NCBI GenBank assembly: GCA_016210295.1
Contig: JACQUM010000031.1
Span: 1 to 26,182 of the forward strand
DNA from: Chloroflexota bacterium
GTDB taxonomy: Bacteria; Chloroflexota; Dehalococcoidia; UBA6926; JACQUM01
DNA: 26,182 bases
Direction of reading: 5' to 3'
The notes below the pieces were generated by a model. The model searched no databases. It saw nothing but the letters and a program-made list of their open reading frames with translations, and was not told the origin of the DNA. Below are positions 1-7,983 of the stretch, in pieces (within the stretch, counting starts at the first letter, position 1; each line of letters opens with the position of its first letter). The position numbers and the translations under genes are program-made.

Positions 1-32
1 CCGCACCCCTGCCCCTTCGGCTGCGCCCCCGC

Positions 33-62
33 TTGACAATTTCTGGTCTCCATCTTTACAGT
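33..62 (+). promoter_or_regulatory. Candidate sigma70-type promoter of the acyl-CoA dehydrogenase gene
   Basis: A perfect TTGACA (33-38) is followed after 18 bases by TACAGT (57-62); TTTACA at 55-60 with 16-base spacing is an alternative -10. It lies about 70 bases before the start codon I prefer. The TTG of the -35 box is also the first codon of the longest open frame, which argues that the long frame is not the real gene start. Confidence 0.45.
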
Positions 63-134
63 GACGCCATCAGGCGACATCGGGCGTCGTCGCGGGCGGC
101 GGTCGTCGGGTCGCGTCACAAGGGAGGTTGTCTT

Positions 135-1352
135 ATGGACTTCGAGTTGGAATACGGAGCAGAGGCCAGGGCCTTCCGGCAGGAGGTGCGGGAATGGCTG
201 GAGGCGAATCTGCCCTCCGAATCCTTGTCGCGCGATCACCGAAAGCACATGCCCGAGGACTACAGGAGAGGCCGCGCGTTTCAGCGCAAGCTGGGAGCAA
301 AGGGGTGGCGCGTCCCCTGGGCACCCAGAGAGTATGGCGGAGCGGCGCTCCCCATTGAGAAGTGCCTCATCCTCTCAGAGGAGCTGCGCACGGCAGACCA
401 CCGAGTGGCGCGCCCGGAGGACAACGGCCCGGGCAACATCATCGGCACCGTCCTGACCTACGGCACCGAGGAGCAGAAGCAGACCTGGGCGCGAAGTATC
501 GTTGAAGGCACCGCCTTTTGGGGGCAAGGCCTCACCGAGCCCGAGGCGGGCTCGGACCTTGCCAACGTCCAGAGCCGCGCCTTAAGGGACGGCGATCAGT
601 GGGTCATCAACGGGGTAAAGATCTTCCAACACGCGGGTCACGGATTCGGGCCGGCTTACGGGAGCGACATGTACTACATCCTGGCCGTGAGCAACCCTGA
701 CCGTCCGCGCCACCATAACCTCAGCGTCTTCTGTTTCTCCATGGACCTGCCAGGCATCACTATTACCCCTATGCGCCTGATCACCGGCGATCGTGGCGCC
801 ATTTATTTCGACAACGTCCATCTACCGTCCTCGGCCCTGCTCGGTCCGGAGGGGCAAGGGTGGCAGGTGAATCAGGCCCTGTTGGAGATCGAGCACGGGT
901 TCGAGCAGGGCGTCCACCCCGACGAGGTGGTCCCCATGGTGTTGCAGTTCATGAAGGAAGGGCCCCAGGATGGGGCGCCGATGGTTCAGGATGGCGTGAA
1001 GCGGGACCGCTACCTGGACAACTACATCGGCGCCCATGTGGGATACCTGTTCCAGCTCCGCGGCTACTACGAGCGGATGAACAAGGAGATCGGGCCCTAT
1101 ACGGGCTCGCAGACCATTCTGCACGAGAAGGTATTCGGCGTGCAACAGGCGGACAGGAACCTGGAGATCGCCGGTCTCTACGCCCTCATGGACGACGAGC
1201 ACGAGGCGCCCATGAAGGGGTACATCGAGGAACACTTCCGAGAGGCCCTGACCGCCGTTCACCCTTCCGGCACCATCGAGGTGCACAAGATCATCATCGC
1301 CCGTCGCGTAGGGATGAGCGCTACCCGAGAGCGGGCGGCGGCTACCACCTAG
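135..1352 (+). CDS. Acyl-CoA dehydrogenase family protein
   Basis: This 405-residue protein has the length and layout of a soluble FAD-dependent acyl-CoA dehydrogenase, which makes the alpha-beta double bond in acyl-CoA thioesters. Seen: the N-terminal helix pattern FELEYGAEARAFRQEVREWL, the FAD/substrate signature GQGLTEPEAGSDLANVQ (about residues 130-146), a central beta domain with NGVKIF, and a C-terminal SGTIEVHKIIIARRVG that matches the usual GT-x-E...IIA-R element. The start at 135 follows an AAGGGAGG ribosome site; an in-frame TTG at 33 would add 34 unrelated residues. The neighbouring solute-binding protein and short-chain dehydrogenase suggest catabolism of an organic acid or lipid-like compound. 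The substrate is not readable from sequence. A strong stem-loop follows the gene, so it is probably monocistronic. Confidence 0.92.
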   Translation: MDFELEYGAEARAFRQEVREWLEANLPSESLSRDHRKHMPEDYRRGRAFQRKLGAKGWRVPWAPREYGGAALPIEKCLILSEELRTADHRVARPEDNGPGNIIGTVLTYGTEEQKQTWARSIVEGTAFWGQGLTEPEAGSDLANVQSRALRDGDQWVINGVKIFQHAGHGFGPAYGSDMYYILAVSNPDRPRHHNLSVFCFSMDLPGITITPMRLITGDRGAIYFDNVHLPSSALLGPEGQGWQVNQALLEIEHGFEQGVHPDEVVPMVLQFMKEGPQDGAPMVQDGVKRDRYLDNYIGAHVGYLFQLRGYYERMNKEIGPYTGSQTILHEKVFGVQQADRNLEIAGLYALMDDEHEAPMKGYIEEHFREALTAVHPSGTIEVHKIIIARRVGMSATRERAAATT

Positions 1353-1379
1353 CCTGCCCCAGCCCGAGAGTTCATCACA

Positions 1380-1416
1380 GGCGGCGCGCCCCGATCAATC
1401 GGGGCGTGCCGCCTTC
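1380..1416 (+). terminator. Strong stem-loop, probable transcription terminator
   Basis: The arms GGCGGCGCGCCCCGAT (1380-1395) and ATCGGGGCGTGCCGCC (1398-1413) pair along 16 positions with one G-T pair, then TTCTT follows. It lies 28 bases after the acyl-CoA dehydrogenase stop codon. The T-tract is short, so termination strength is uncertain. Confidence 0.65.
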
Positions 1417-1500
1417 TTGGCCCCCTCGCGGAGCAGCCTGTTGGCTTTATGTCCCTTACTGGCGGGTTGAGTTTCGCTCTACCTCGGCTAACAAAGCGTC

Positions 1501-1529
1501 TTGACAGAACGGCGTGCTATGCTCTATTT
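1501..1529 (+). promoter_or_regulatory. Candidate promoter of the solute-binding protein gene
   Basis: TTGACA (1501-1506) is separated by 17 bases from CTATTT (1524-1529), in an AT-richer stretch than its surroundings. It would give a leader of about 35-40 bases before the ATG at 1574. Confidence 0.45.
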
Positions 1530-1573
1530 TTCTCTTGTCTCCGCTGTAAGAAACCCGAAGATGGAGGTGCACC

Positions 1574-3367
1574 ATGGCGCTTTCTAAAGTTCTGAGGGTA
1601 GCCACCGGCGTGGGAGTTAGTCTGGTTCTTCTGGTGGTCTCCTGCGCGCCAGCGGCGGAGCCCACGGCCCCGCCGACCACCGCGCCAGCAGCCACCACCG
1701 CGCCCGCGATGCAGGAGGCGGCCGCGCCTCCAACACCCACGCCTGCCCCGGTCGGCGAGCAGTTCCGTCGCGGCGGGACCCTTCTCCAAGGCTACGGCGC
1801 AACACCTAACTTCGTGGCCTGGGAGCTATGCTGCTCCGAGGAGTCCACGATGGCAGCCGATTCCATCCTCCAGTACAGGCCGGCGAACAAGCCGCTCGGC
1901 GGCGACGAGGAGATCGAGGGGCGCATGGCCTACGACTGGTCCGTCAGCAGGGACGGTCTCTCCTGGACCTTCAAGCTGGAGAAGGGCATGACCGCCGCCC
2001 TCCCCGACGGGACCTTCGAGGCTGTCGACTGCGACGACGTCGCCTGGTCTGTCATGAAGATCAAGACCGGCGAGGGTCTCCGGCGCTCCATGCGTGGTCG
2101 CACCTTCGCTCCCGTCACCAAGGTCGAGTGCCCCGATCCCCTGACCGCCGTCATCTACACCAAGGCGCCTTACGGTGCCCTGCCGGGCATGCTGGCCGTC
2201 TCCATCAACGTAATGCTCCCCAAGGGCTATTGGGAGAGCCGTCTGAAGGAACTCTCCGCCAATAACAAGGTGGTCGGCTCCGGCCCCTGGAAGCTTGAGA
2301 CCTACAGCCCCGAGGAGATAATCACCTACGTCCCCAACCCTCGGTACCACCGTCTGGCCCCCGATGGGAAGCCCTATCCCTACTTGGCCCGCCTGGAAGG
2401 CCGGTTCATGACGGGGCCCGCCTGCGCCGGCGCCCTCCGCACCGGCCGTGTTCACATCTGCAGCACTCAGGGTGTCAATCACTGGGGTGCCGCCGATACT
2501 CTCTATAAGGAGGCCGGGCACCTGCAGTTCATCGGGCCCTTCCGGCCGGAGGACAACCCCGAATGGTCCGTGGTGGGGGGTGGCAAGGGCCTTTTGGGCA
2601 ACGGCATCACCTTCTACCAGGGGCACCACGGGAAGGCCCCGTGGAACAACGTCAAGATCCGTGAGGCCCTGTCTCTCGCCCTCGACCGCCGCACCCTCTG
2701 CGAGCTCGCCATGGAGGGCTGGTGCAATCCCGGCCCCTTCGCCTTCGTGGTGGGAAGCCCTTGGAACCTCCCCAAGGAGCAGGTGTGGAGCTACCCAGGC
2801 TACAACGTCCGCACGGTGGAGGAGAACATCGCCCGGGCGCGTCAACTCCTCCAGCAGGAGGGCTACAAGCTTTACCCTGACCCCGCCGCCCTCACCATCA
2901 AGGGGCTCTCCATCAGTCCCGGAGAGTTCGATGGCCCCGCCAGAGATATGCTGCGTCGGGGGGGCTTCAATCCCGACTTCAAGGCCCCCGAGTTCCTCAC
3001 CGGCACCACGCAGGCCGTGGCCGGGGAGTTCGATGTGGTCATGTGGAACCAGATCGTCTCCCACCCCGACCCTAACCAGGTCTGCTACGAGCACTACTAC
3101 ACGGGCTCCGACCGCAACTACGGTCGCTACGCCAATCCCCAGGCCGACGCCCTCTGCGACAAGATGGGTGCGGAACTGGATCGGGGCAAGAGAATCGAGC
3201 TGGCGCACCAGCTCCACAAGTTCGTTCTTGACGATCACGCCCGCGCTATCCTCCACTGGTACACCTTCTCCTTCGGCATGAGTCCAGAGCTGCGGGGCTG
3301 GAGAAACAGCGGCAACTGGGCCGGCGGGTCGAACCCCCGGAAAGAGTTATGGTGGGTGGCCAAGTAA
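1574..3367 (+). CDS. ABC transporter substrate-binding lipoprotein, family 5 (peptide/nickel/oligosaccharide type)
   Basis: This 597-residue protein is an extracytoplasmic solute-binding protein of the SBP_bac_5 type, which captures peptides or other small organics for an ABC importer. Seen: a lipoprotein signal with the hydrophobic stretch VGVSLVLLVV and lipobox VVSC, with the acylated Cys at residue 24. A Pro/Thr/Ala-rich linker (residues 26-60) follows, as is usual in Chloroflexota lipoproteins. The typical YDWSVSRDGLSWTFKLEKGM element is present, as are the later VKIREALSLALDR and YANPQADALCDKM elements of the family. GGAGG lies six bases before the ATG. No permease or ATPase gene is adjacent, so it is an orphan binding protein whose partner lies elsewhere. 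The ligand cannot be inferred. A 14-bp perfect stem-loop ends the unit. Confidence 0.93.
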   Translation: MALSKVLRVATGVGVSLVLLVVSCAPAAEPTAPPTTAPAATTAPAMQEAAAPPTPTPAPVGEQFRRGGTLLQGYGATPNFVAWELCCSEESTMAADSILQYRPANKPLGGDEEIEGRMAYDWSVSRDGLSWTFKLEKGMTAALPDGTFEAVDCDDVAWSVMKIKTGEGLRRSMRGRTFAPVTKVECPDPLTAVIYTKAPYGALPGMLAVSINVMLPKGYWESRLKELSANNKVVGSGPWKLETYSPEEIITYVPNPRYHRLAPDGKPYPYLARLEGRFMTGPACAGALRTGRVHICSTQGVNHWGAADTLYKEAGHLQFIGPFRPEDNPEWSVVGGGKGLLGNGITFYQGHHGKAPWNNVKIREALSLALDRRTLCELAMEGWCNPGPFAFVVGSPWNLPKEQVWSYPGYNVRTVEENIARARQLLQQEGYKLYPDPAALTIKGLSISPGEFDGPARDMLRRGGFNPDFKAPEFLTGTTQAVAGEFDVVMWNQIVSHPDPNQVCYEHYYTGSDRNYGRYANPQADALCDKMGAELDRGKRIELAHQLHKFVLDDHARAILHWYTFSFGMSPELRGWRNSGNWAGGSNPRKELWWVAK

Positions 3368-3390
3368 GGTGACAGACATCTAGTTGGATG

Positions 3391-3436
3391 CTCAGAGGGA
3401 GTCCGCCCGCCTAGGGGGGACTCCCTCTGAGTTATC
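3391..3436 (+). terminator. Stem-loop terminator after the solute-binding protein gene
   Basis: Perfect 14-bp arms CTCAGAGGGAGTCC (3391-3404) and GGACTCCCTCTGAG (3418-3431) with a 13-base loop are followed by TTATC. It lies 23 bases after the stop codon and before the next gene's ribosome site. Confidence 0.7.
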
Positions 3437-3477
3437 TCGTTAGAGTCTGGTGGATAGTGTTACGAAGGAGGGGGGAC

Positions 3478-4440
3478 ATGGTCAAACACCTGGACGGGTT
3501 GACAGCTATCGTCACGGGCGCCGCCCATGGTATGGGCCGCGCGATCTCCGAGCAGTTCGCGCGAGAGGGCGCGAAGGTGGTCGTCGCCGACTTCAACGTG
3601 ACGGTGGAGGGCCAGCCCTTGCAGGCCAACCCCGGCCAGGAGGCGGCCGACGGGATCATGAAGGCGGGCGGCGAGGCGACCTTCATCCACACTGATGTCT
3701 CCAACTTCGGCATGGCGGAGAGGACGGTGGCGCAGACCATCGCGAAGTACGGGAAGCTGGACATCCTGATCAACGTGGCGGGCAACCTCCGGGAGCGGAT
3801 GATCTTTAACCTGTCGGAGGAGGAGTGGGACGCGGTGATCGCGACGCACCTGAAGGGCAGCTTCAACATGACCAAGTTCGCCAGTATCCACTGGCGGCAG
3901 AGGCGGGAGTACGGGCGCGTCGTGAGCTTCACCTCCACTGCTTGGCTGGGAGGCGCGGGACAGGTGAACTACTGCGCGGCCAAGGGAGGAATCGTGAGCC
4001 TGATGCGGGCCTGCGCGGCGGAGTTGGTGCGTTACAACGTCACCGCCAACGCCTATGCGCCCGGGCCGACGTGGACCCGGATGACCGACAGGGGTCTGGA
4101 CCAACAAGAGGCTCAGAAGCGAGGGGAGCCGCCGCGGAGCACGCGGGCGGCGGGCACCTACGGCGATCCTGCCAATGCGGCGCCTATCTGTGTTTACCTC
4201 TCCAGCCCGCAAGCAGCCAACATCACCGGGCACGTCTTCAACGGAGAGGGATCCCCTCCCAACATCCATCGCCTCTCGCTGTTCAGCGAGCCGCAGGAGA
4301 TACGTACCATCTACACCGTCGTCCCCTGGAACATCGATCGCCTTTTTGAGGTCTTCCCGCTGACTCTGGGGAAAGACTTGACCTTGCCTGCAGGTTCCAC
4401 GGCGGACCAGGCGAGGGCAGGACAGCAACCCCAGCGTTAG
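3478..4440 (+). CDS. SDR family NAD(P)-dependent oxidoreductase
   Basis: This 320-residue classical short-chain dehydrogenase oxidises or reduces an alcohol/ketone using NAD(P). Seen: the cofactor motif TGAAHGMG (residues 13-20), the beta-strand VVVADF ending in an acidic residue that favours NAD, and NVAGN in place of NNAG. The active-site tyrosine and lysine are Tyr165 and Lys169 in NYCAAK, with Ser/Thr at 150-154. It is longer than the usual 250 residues: residues after about 255 form an extension that I do not recognise. The start at 3478 follows GAAGGAGGGGG; an in-frame GTG at 3457 would lie before that ribosome site. Its place next to an acyl-CoA dehydrogenase fits a hydroxyacyl-CoA or alcohol dehydrogenase role, but the substrate is unknown. 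Confidence 0.9.
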   Translation: MVKHLDGLTAIVTGAAHGMGRAISEQFAREGAKVVVADFNVTVEGQPLQANPGQEAADGIMKAGGEATFIHTDVSNFGMAERTVAQTIAKYGKLDILINVAGNLRERMIFNLSEEEWDAVIATHLKGSFNMTKFASIHWRQRREYGRVVSFTSTAWLGGAGQVNYCAAKGGIVSLMRACAAELVRYNVTANAYAPGPTWTRMTDRGLDQQEAQKRGEPPRSTRAAGTYGDPANAAPICVYLSSPQAANITGHVFNGEGSPPNIHRLSLFSEPQEIRTIYTVVPWNIDRLFEVFPLTLGKDLTLPAGSTADQARAGQQPQR

Positions 4441-4468
4441 GTTGGCGGCGGGGGAGTGCCGAGAACAA

Positions 4469-5058
4469 CTACGAACTCGCTGGGTGGGTGTCTTGCTGCG
4501 GCGCTAAAGCGCCAGGGCTTCTAAGCTGCCAGTAGCACAAGGTTGACCTTGTGTTTGTGGTGGAGGCCGTGTCCCCCCGCCTCCACCACAAACACGGCGG
4601 CTCCGCCGCCTGGACAAGCGGGGCCTCGCCTTTGACCAGGACGACCCCGCTTCCCGCTCGCGTCGTGGCAATCTCGAAGAGGGCCCGGAAGGCCGGTTTG
4701 GCGCGGATAGCCACCACTCGTTTCTCCTCCAGCACGTCCACGTAGACCACGTCCAGTATCGTCAGGAGGAGCTTCCGCCACTCGGAGAGGTCCGCCGTCT
4801 CCCACAGCCTCGGCAGGTTCTCTAACAGCCTCCCCGCCTCTTTTGCGGCGTCCACGCCGGGGACGACCAGGGAGACGAGCCTCTTCTCTAAGGCCTTCTT
4901 CTCTCTGCGGTAGTTCTCCTCGTTGTACAGCCCGTCCACGCAGTCCCGGCCCAGGCGCAAGAGGGTGGTCCGGCGAAAGCCACTCGCCGCGTCTCCATCC
5001 GGCAGGCAGCGGAACTCTTCCTCGAGTTGCTCATTGAAAAGTATCCTCGCCCTGACGG
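4469..5058 (-). pseudogene. Serine recombinase (large resolvase type), 5'-truncated remnant
   Basis: The minus-strand frame is open from a TAA near 5061 down to 4469, about 195 codons. It resembles the C-terminal part of large serine recombinases: a coiled-coil stretch LYNEENYRREKKALEKRL, then LLLTILDVVYVDVLEEKRVVAI and KPAFRALFEI. The catalytic resolvase domain, the recombinase domain and the zinc ribbon are absent. Where they should lie there is instead the promoter region of the divergent gene at 5143. The last 50 or so codons (PPCLWWRRGD onward) run through a palindrome and look like non-native tail. It is probably a dead remnant of an integrated element, not an expressed protein. The longest conventional reading starts at a TTG at 4960. 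Confidence 0.7.
4551..4595. repeat. Perfect 17-bp inverted repeat with 11-base loop
   Basis: GTGTTTGTGGTGGAGGC (4551-4567) and its exact reverse complement (4579-4595) flank a C-rich loop. Two smaller palindromes lie beside it: GGCGC-TAAA-GCGCC (4500-4513) and CAAGGT-TG-ACCTTG (4538-4551). No T-tract follows on either strand, so an intrinsic terminator is not the obvious reading. It sits at the degraded 3' end of the recombinase remnant and may mark an element end or a recombination scar. Confidence 0.8.
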
Positions 5059-5063
5059 CTTAG

Positions 5064-5097
5064 GTCTCGCAACGAGACGGCCGGCGTATCGTACAAT
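5064..5097 (+). promoter_or_regulatory. Candidate promoter with overlapping operator-like inverted repeat
   Basis: TACAAT (5092-5097) is a good -10 for the operon that starts at 5143. Where the -35 should be (5067-5075) lies the perfect inverted repeat GTCTCG-CAA-CGAGAC (5064-5078) instead of a consensus box. This arrangement is compatible with an activator- or repressor-dependent promoter. The regulator is not identified. Confidence 0.35.
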
Positions 5098-5142
5098 GAA
5101 ACCAAGCCCTATCGAGTGCACCGGCGGGATCGTGATACTCGT

Positions 5143-7983
5143 ATGAGTGCTTGGCTGAACCGGCGTGCATTGGCGATACTTGTCGCCAGCAGCTTCGGCT
5201 TGGGGATGGGTCTGGGTCTGCTGTGGCTGGCGTCTGGTCTCTTGCGGGGAGCGCAGAGGGGCCCAGCGGCCGGCCTTCTCGAACCCACAAACTCCTATTC
5301 TGGTGTTCTCCTCCTGCGGGACCCGACGCCGTTTTTCGGGCCCCTGTTCGGCGGCGCGGTTCTCCTGATTACGGCGTTCGCTGCCTGGCGTCTGCGAAGG
5401 CACATGCTGATCGCCGCGCTTATCGGGGCCTCAGGGATGGCACTCGCCCTAGGGGTCCTCTTACCAGCGTCGCCTTTGACGCCGCAGGGACCAGGGCCGG
5501 ACAGTCCCCGCTCCGATTTCGCTGTGCAGTTCCCGCCGCATGTCATCGCACTATTCTTCGGGTGGGCGCTTGCACTTCTGCTCCTGGCCCTCATCAGCGA
5601 CCGCCGCCGCTGGTCGCGCTACCTGTACGGCCTAGCAGCTGCCGGTTTCCTCCTCCTTTTTCTCTTGCAGTTTGCTCCTCAACTATTGGCTCGGCCTCCC
5701 GGTGCCGATGTCGCCAACGAGGCGCCTACAGGCATGGAGGCGGCAGCCAGAGAGGTGGCCGCAGCCATGGAGGCGGCTGCAGCTAGAGAGGCGCCCACGG
5801 CCGGGGAGGCGCCGGGTGTCCTTCCTCTTTGGGAGTTTTTGCAGCGGCTCTTCGGTCATCCGCTCGGCGGCGCGGTTCTCGCGCTTCTACTGCTGACGGC
5901 GTTCGCTCTTGTCTGGCTACTGCGGAGACGTGGACCGGCCCCTGCGGAGGATTCTCCCCCACGGAGACGCGTACCGATCGCCGCAATCGTCGGTGCGTTA
6001 CTGATGGCACTCGCTCTCGCACCCCTGTTGCCCTCGCTGCCTTTGCTCTCGTTGCCTTTCATGGGTCAGGGAGCCAGGGAAGGAGCCCCATCCCCAGCCA
6101 CGGCACCCCCAGCGCCCACAGCTGGGGAGTCGCTCGAGGCTCCCAGTGTGTCGCAGCCGCTGGCGACGCCCACTCAGGCAGCTCTGCCCCAGCCAGCCCC
6201 GACCAAGACGGAGATCACCGGCTCGCCTGTGCGGATTCGAGGTGGAGAGAGCACACAGGTGGTCGGGACGGTCATGACGGAGGGCGGAACTGCCGCCACC
6301 GGGCTTGGCATCGACGTTTACTTCAACAGGGACACGGCGGCCAAAGGAGGTACCCTCGTCGGCGCGGGGACCGTCACCGATGGAGTCTTCGTCGTCGAGA
6401 TCACGGTGCCCAAGGGACTGGCGGTGGGAACCTATCAAGTTATCGCTCACGCGCGGGGGGACTCCCGTTACGGGGAATCCTGGAGTGAGGAGGCTGGGAG
6501 CGCCAGGGAGGCGCCCATCGTCACGTCTGTGTCGGAGACGTTGGCGACGCCCTCTCGCGCAGCTCTGCCCCAGCTCATCCCGACCAAGACGGAGATCACC
6601 GGCTCGCCTGTGCGGATTCGAGGCGGAGCGAGCGCACTGGTAGAGGGAACAGTCACGGCGGAAGGCGAAACCGCCATCACCGGGCTGAGCGTAGATTTCT
6701 ACTTCAATAGGGAGAAGGCGACCACAGGAGGCATCCTGATCGGCACGGGGACCGTCACCGGCGGAGTCTTCGCCGTGGAGATCACCGTGCCTACGGACCT
6801 AGTGGTGGGGACCTATCAAATTATCGCTCACACGCGGGGGGACTCCCATTACGGGGAATCCTGGAGTGATCCCGAAGTCGAAATCTACGCCGGTACCCAC
6901 GTCCGCTTGGAGGGACCTTCAACCGCTCGAGCTGGCGAGCCTGCCCTGTTCAAAGGGCAGGTGATACAGGAGAATGGCGCGCCAGTCGGTGATGCGGAGA
7001 TCAAGGTGAGTCTGGATGGACAGGCCCGTACTCTAACTACAGCGGCCGATGGGACCTTCGAACTGCGCCACGCATTCGAGGAACCTGGCGCCTACCACGT
7101 CGCCGCAACCTTCGGGGGGACGAGGTTCCTATTGGAGACCTCGGCCGAGATTACAGTTCAGGTCCAACCCGCGACCACCCAGATCAATCTCCTGCTCCTG
7201 GGCGGACTTGTCCTCGCCGGTATGATGGCCTTAGGCGCGGGGTGGGGTCTCGTGCTGGCCCGGCGTCGCCGCCCGGCTCCGCCGCAGGGTGCTCTCGTCG
7301 AGGGCGAAACTGAAACCGAAGAGTCGGAGGAGCCTGTAACCAGCGATGATGCTCCTCCTATCCAGGTGGTCGCACCCAAAACGCCCGAGGGGATGCTACC
7401 TATACGGCGGGCCACCCACTTGACCATCTCATGCCCGCAACTTACGCCACCGCTGACGTCGGTCTGGGGCTTAGGCGATCCTCTTATCATCCGATGTGTT
7501 CTGCGGACTGAGAGGGGGGAGCCCGTTAATGACGCAACGGTGCGGCTCGAGGCCGACGCACAGAAGTCGAAGTCATTGACGACCAGGGCAGATGGAGAAT
7601 GCACTACCGAGGTTGTCTTCGAGTCGAAAGGGAGCATCCGTATTTCTTGTGCGTTCGACGGAACGCCCTTGTCGCTGCCGTCGACAGCCGAGAGGCGAGT
7701 GCGGATCGTCGATTACCGTGAGGAAATCGTCCGCCTTTTCAATGGCTTCCTGGCGAGGTTCAGGGATGGGCGCAATCCCCTGCCTAAGGATGCCTCTCCG
7801 CGGGAGGCGGAAGCGATCCTGGTGGGGAGGCAACTGGTCCATGATGAGCGCGCCTTGGATTCCTTCATCGGAGCTTTCGAAGAGGCCAACTACAGCCTTC
7901 ACCTGGTAGCGCGACGGCAGTACGAGCGAGCCCATACGGACTCCCTCCGTCTCACCAGTCCCCGAGGGCGTCATGAGAGGTAA
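5143..7983 (+). CDS. Large membrane protein with tandem Ig-like repeats and DUF4129-like C-terminus
   Basis: A 946-residue envelope protein, first gene of a five-gene coupled operon. Seen in order: a TM segment (10-33); TM pairs near 64-83/89-109, 133-151/160-182 and 240-260/276-306; an Ala/Glu-rich linker near 192-222; two near-identical 127-residue beta units (about 336-462 and 463-585, each with PTKTEITGSPVRIRGG and GTYQ-IAH-RGDS-YGESWS); a third Ig-like domain (586-675); TM 681-706 followed by RRRR; a cytoplasmic Ig-like domain (759-858); and a helical tail (855-935) resembling DUF4129. The Ig domains look like bacterial Big/CarboxypepD-like modules, presumably extracytoplasmic. The start at 5143 gives a good N-terminal TM; the ribosome site is weak, and an in-frame GTG at 5116 is possible. 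It overlaps the next gene by 11 bases. The function is unknown; MoxR and DUF58 context suggests envelope assembly or sensing. Confidence 0.8.
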   Translation: MSAWLNRRALAILVASSFGLGMGLGLLWLASGLLRGAQRGPAAGLLEPTNSYSGVLLLRDPTPFFGPLFGGAVLLITAFAAWRLRRHMLIAALIGASGMALALGVLLPASPLTPQGPGPDSPRSDFAVQFPPHVIALFFGWALALLLLALISDRRRWSRYLYGLAAAGFLLLFLLQFAPQLLARPPGADVANEAPTGMEAAAREVAAAMEAAAAREAPTAGEAPGVLPLWEFLQRLFGHPLGGAVLALLLLTAFALVWLLRRRGPAPAEDSPPRRRVPIAAIVGALLMALALAPLLPSLPLLSLPFMGQGAREGAPSPATAPPAPTAGESLEAPSVSQPLATPTQAALPQPAPTKTEITGSPVRIRGGESTQVVGTVMTEGGTAATGLGIDVYFNRDTAAKGGTLVGAGTVTDGVFVVEITVPKGLAVGTYQVIAHARGDSRYGESWSEEAGSAREAPIVTSVSETLATPSRAALPQLIPTKTEITGSPVRIRGGASALVEGTVTAEGETAITGLSVDFYFNREKATTGGILIGTGTVTGGVFAVEITVPTDLVVGTYQIIAHTRGDSHYGESWSDPEVEIYAGTHVRLEGPSTARAGEPALFKGQVIQENGAPVGDAEIKVSLDGQARTLTTAADGTFELRHAFEEPGAYHVAATFGGTRFLLETSAEITVQVQPATTQINLLLLGGLVLAGMMALGAGWGLVLARRRRPAPPQGALVEGETETEESEEPVTSDDAPPIQVVAPKTPEGMLPIRRATHLTISCPQLTPPLTSVWGLGDPLIIRCVLRTERGEPVNDATVRLEADAQKSKSLTTRADGECTTEVVFESKGSIRISCAFDGTPLSLPSTAERRVRIVDYREEIVRLFNGFLARFRDGRNPLPKDASPREAEAILVGRQLVHDERALDSFIGAFEEANYSLHLVARRQYERAHTDSLRLTSPRGRHER
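6142..6880 (+). repeat. Tandem duplication, 381-bp period, inside the Ig-repeat gene
   Basis: Two in-frame copies with a 381-bp offset encode 127-residue units. The copies share an identical 45-base run (6198-6242 and 6579-6623) and further blocks such as GGGGACCGTCACCG and TATCGCTCAC. Divergence is mostly synonymous or conservative between these blocks. Confidence 0.9.

Noticed and set aside
33..134. N-terminal extension of the acyl-CoA dehydrogenase frame from a TTG
   Set aside because: The TTG lies in a probable -35 box, the extra residues are not family-like, and a strong ribosome site precedes the ATG at 135.
822..1286. Long antisense frame inside the acyl-CoA dehydrogenase gene
   Set aside because: It is a high-GC shadow frame with no family resemblance and lies wholly within a well-supported gene.
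1826..3256. 476-codon minus-strand frame opposite the solute-binding protein gene
   Set aside because: Val/Gly/Leu-rich composition without motifs; a typical shadow of a GC-rich gene.
4551..4745. Plus-strand frame through the palindrome opposite the recombinase remnant
   Set aside because: It is short, starts inside the inverted repeat and is a shadow of the recombinase frame.
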